NCBI GenBank assembly: GCA_046154545.1
Contig: JBJXGC010000201.1
Span: forward strand, 1-8,571
DNA: 8,571 nucleotides
Direction: 5' to 3'
From: JBJXGC01 sp046154545
GTDB lineage: Bacteria > Chloroflexota > Dehalococcoidia > Tepidiformales > Tepidiformaceae
Shown: positions 6,752 to 8,571 of the stretch, in pieces
Numbering within the stretch: the stretch's first letter is position 1
Layout: each line of letters opens with the position of its first letter
Notes under the pieces: generated by a model
Seen by the model: the letters and a program-made list of their open reading frames with translations, nothing else
Told to the model about the DNA's origin: nothing
Database searches by the model: none
Translations under genes and position numbers: made by a program

Positions 6752-8045
6752 CGCAGGCATACGGGAAGCAGCGGCGGGACTCTTTCCCGGCGGGGTCAAC
6801 AGCCCCGTCCGGTCGTTCCGCTCGGTCGGTGGTTCGCCCATCCCTGTCACGCGGGGCGAAGGGGCGCACGTCTACGACGCCGAGGGGCGCCGCTACATCG
6901 ACTACGTAGCGGCCTTCGGGCCACTCATCCTCGGGCACGCCCACCCGGCCGTGGTCGAGGCTGTGCGGACCGCCGCAGGGCTCGGGACAGCGTTCGGGGC
7001 GCTCACCCCGGGGGAAGTCGAACTGGGCCGCCGGGTCGTCGGGGCGACGGGCCTCGAACGGGTCCGCTTCGTGAACTCCGGCACCGAAGCGACGATGACG
7101 GCCATCCGCCTCGCCCGCGCCGCCACCGGCCGCTACCTCGTGGTGAAGTTCGACGGCTGTTACCACGGCCACAGCGATGGCCTGCTCGTCAAAGCCGGGA
7201 GCGGCCTGGCCACACTGGGCCTGAGCGACTCAGCAGGGGTGCCCGGGGCCATCGCCGGGCTGACGGCCGTGCTGCCCTACAACGACCCGGACGCGCTGGA
7301 GGCCTGGTTCGCCGCCCACCCCGGCGACACGGCCGCCGTGATCGTCGAGCCGATCGCGGGGAACATGGGCCTCGTCCCGCCCTCCCGGCCGTTCCTCGAA
7401 GCGCTCCAGCGCATCCCCCGGGCGCACGGGGCGCTGCTGATCGCCGACGAGGTGATCACGGGCTTCCGCCTCCGCTACGGACTCTCGGACCTCCTTCCGG
7501 GCGCCGACCTCGTCTGCCTGGGGAAGGTGATCGGCGGCGGGCTGCCCGTCGGCGCCTTCGGCGGCCGGGCGGAGCTAATGCAGCAGATCGCGCCGGCCGG
7601 GCCGGTCTACCAGGCCGGTACGCTGAGCGGCAACCCGCTCGTCATGGCCGCCGGCGCCGCCATGCTCGATGTCCTGGCCGACGGTGGCACCTACACGCGC
7701 CTGGACGAGCTGGGACGCCACCTCGAGAACGGGCTGCAGGCCGCACTCAAGCGCTCAGGACTCGAAGGCTCCGTCACCCGGGCCGGGTCGATGCTGACGC
7801 TCTTCTTCCGGGCCGGGGCGCCGGCCGATTTCGCCGAGGCGCGCGAATCCGACACCGAGGCGTTCGCCGCCTTTCACCGCGGGATGCTCGACCGCGGGAT
7901 CATGCTCCCGCCCTCCCAGTTCGAGACCTGGTTCGTCTCGGCCGTCCACGGCGAGGCCGAGATTGACGCCACCGTGAACGCCGCCCACGAGGTGCTCCGT
8001 TCCATCTACGAGGCGCGGTTCAAGAAGTCCGGTCCCGGCTCGTGA
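6744..8045 (+). CDS. hemL: Glutamate-1-semialdehyde 2,1-aminomutase
   Basis: PLP-dependent enzyme that converts glutamate-1-semialdehyde, the HemA product, to 5-aminolevulinate. It has 433 residues, the usual length. The N-terminal FPGGVNSPVRSF block (14-25) is diagnostic for this aminomutase among class-III aminotransferases. Further markers are RFVNSGTEATMTAIRLAR (108-125), YHGH (140-143), the PLP-contacting Asp in ADEVITGFR (234-242), the Schiff-base Lys261 in LGKVIGGGLPVGAFGG (259-274), and QAGTLSGNPL (290-299). ATG 6744 lies inside the end of the chelatase gene (8-nt overlap), with GGAGGG 10 nt upstream. The stop overlaps the GTG start of hemC (GTGA). Co-location with HemA fits channelling of the unstable semialdehyde between the two enzymes. 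Confidence 0.97.
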   Translation: MDNAGIREAAAGLFPGGVNSPVRSFRSVGGSPIPVTRGEGAHVYDAEGRRYIDYVAAFGPLILGHAHPAVVEAVRTAAGLGTAFGALTPGEVELGRRVVGATGLERVRFVNSGTEATMTAIRLARAATGRYLVVKFDGCYHGHSDGLLVKAGSGLATLGLSDSAGVPGAIAGLTAVLPYNDPDALEAWFAAHPGDTAAVIVEPIAGNMGLVPPSRPFLEALQRIPRAHGALLIADEVITGFRLRYGLSDLLPGADLVCLGKVIGGGLPVGAFGGRAELMQQIAPAGPVYQAGTLSGNPLVMAAGAAMLDVLADGGTYTRLDELGRHLENGLQAALKRSGLEGSVTRAGSMLTLFFRAGAPADFAEARESDTEAFAAFHRGMLDRGIMLPPSQFETWFVSAVHGEAEIDATVNAAHEVLRSIYEARFKKSGPGS

Positions 8046-8571
8046 CAACACTGCGGCTGGGGACGCGCGGCAGCCGCCTGGCGTTGGCGCAATCGGAGAC
8101 TGTGGCGGCGCTCCTCCGCGCCGCCGTCCCGGGCCTTGAAGTCGAACTGGTGACCATCACGACGGCCGGCGACCGCGACCAGACGACGCCTCTGCCCGAA
8201 GGCACCGGCACCGGCTGGTTCACGACGGCCCTGCAAGATGCGCTCGTCGCTGGCGAGGTCGACCTCGCTGTCCATAGCTACAAGGACCTGCCGACGAAGC
8301 GGCCGGAGGGGCTCACCATCGCCGCCGTGCCCCTGCGCGAGGACCCGCGCGACGCCCTGGTGAGCCGCTCGGGGAAGACGCTGAAGGGGCTGGCCGCGGG
8401 CAGCATCATCGGCACGAGCAGCCCGCGGCGGGAGGCCCAGATCCGGGCCACTCGCGCGGACGTGGAGGTGCGGCCGATCCGGGGCAACGTCGACACGCGA
8501 CTCGCGAAGGTGGAGAGCGGCGAGTACGACGCCATCGTCCTCGCCCTCGCCGGCCTTCGCCGCCTCGGGCT
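8042..8571 (+). CDS. hemC: Hydroxymethylbilane synthase (porphobilinogen deaminase), 3' end outside the window
   Basis: Polymerises four porphobilinogens into hydroxymethylbilane. The first 176 residues are visible. The start is GTG 8042, sharing GTGA with the hemL stop; it begins directly with the first conserved strand TLRLGTRGSRLALAQ (3-17). Other motifs are AVHSYKDLPT (76-85), with Asp82 at the position of the catalytic Asp84 of E. coli (HSMKDVP), GTSSPRREAQI (124-134) supplying the paired Arg that bind the substrate acetates, and RGNVDTRLAKV (147-157). The usual G-K-G-x-F-x-K-E-L-E stretch reads GTGWFTTALQ (56-65), so it is somewhat divergent. The domain with the Cys that carries the dipyrromethane cofactor lies beyond the window. 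The product is used by the HemD half of the upstream fusion. Confidence 0.95.
   Translation, partial: MTTLRLGTRGSRLALAQSETVAALLRAAVPGLEVELVTITTAGDRDQTTPLPEGTGTGWFTTALQDALVAGEVDLAVHSYKDLPTKRPEGLTIAAVPLREDPRDALVSRSGKTLKGLAAGSIIGTSSPRREAQIRATRADVEVRPIRGNVDTRLAKVESGEYDAIVLALAGLRRLG

Noticed and set aside
1..8571. CRISPR arrays, insertion sequences, tRNA or rRNA genes, long repeats
   Set aside because: I looked for repeated units, transposase motifs and cloverleaf-like segments and saw none; coding sequence fills nearly all of the window.

Overview
The window is a densely packed, high-GC bacterial segment in which every gene lies on the + strand. It is almost entirely a tetrapyrrole (heme/siroheme) biosynthesis locus. 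The very high G/C at third codon positions, strong AGGAGG-type ribosome binding sites, and a HemQ-family gene next to siroheme-decarboxylase and fused CobA-HemD genes suggest a high-GC bacterium. Chloroflexota (Thermomicrobia or Tepidiforma-like) is my best but weak guess; no marker gene in the window settles it.

Layout. (1) 1-894: the 3' part of an aldo/keto reductase gene that runs off the left edge. (2) 916-1701: a chlorite-dismutase-family protein of the HemQ/ChdC (coproheme decarboxylase) type, 21 nt behind the reductase and with a strong ribosome binding site. (3) 1702-1800: a short non-coding stretch that turns AT-rich from about 1749 and carries a plausible sigma-70 promoter. (4) 1801 to beyond 8571: a tight operon of seven genes, namely hemA (glutamyl-tRNA reductase), a fused AhbA-AhbB siroheme decarboxylase, a fused CobA-HemD, a SirC/Met8-type precorrin-2 dehydrogenase, a CbiX/SirB-type chelatase, hemL, and hemC (cut by the right edge, GTG start). 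Neighbours overlap by 4 to 17 nt or are separated by 2 nt.

How the genes work together. HemA and HemL make 5-aminolevulinate from Glu-tRNA. HemB, not in the window, would make porphobilinogen. HemC and the HemD half make uroporphyrinogen III. The CobA half, SirC and the CbiX-like chelatase convert it to siroheme. The AhbAB fusion would decarboxylate siroheme to 12,18-didecarboxysiroheme. AhbC (radical SAM, not seen here) would convert that to Fe-coproporphyrin III (coproheme), which is the substrate of HemQ/ChdC. The locus therefore reads as a siroheme-dependent heme pathway whose last step may be done by a peroxide-dependent HemQ instead of the radical-SAM enzyme AhbD. This hybrid route is the most interesting inference from the window. 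It depends on AhbC being present, and AhbD, HemE and HemH being absent, elsewhere in the genome.
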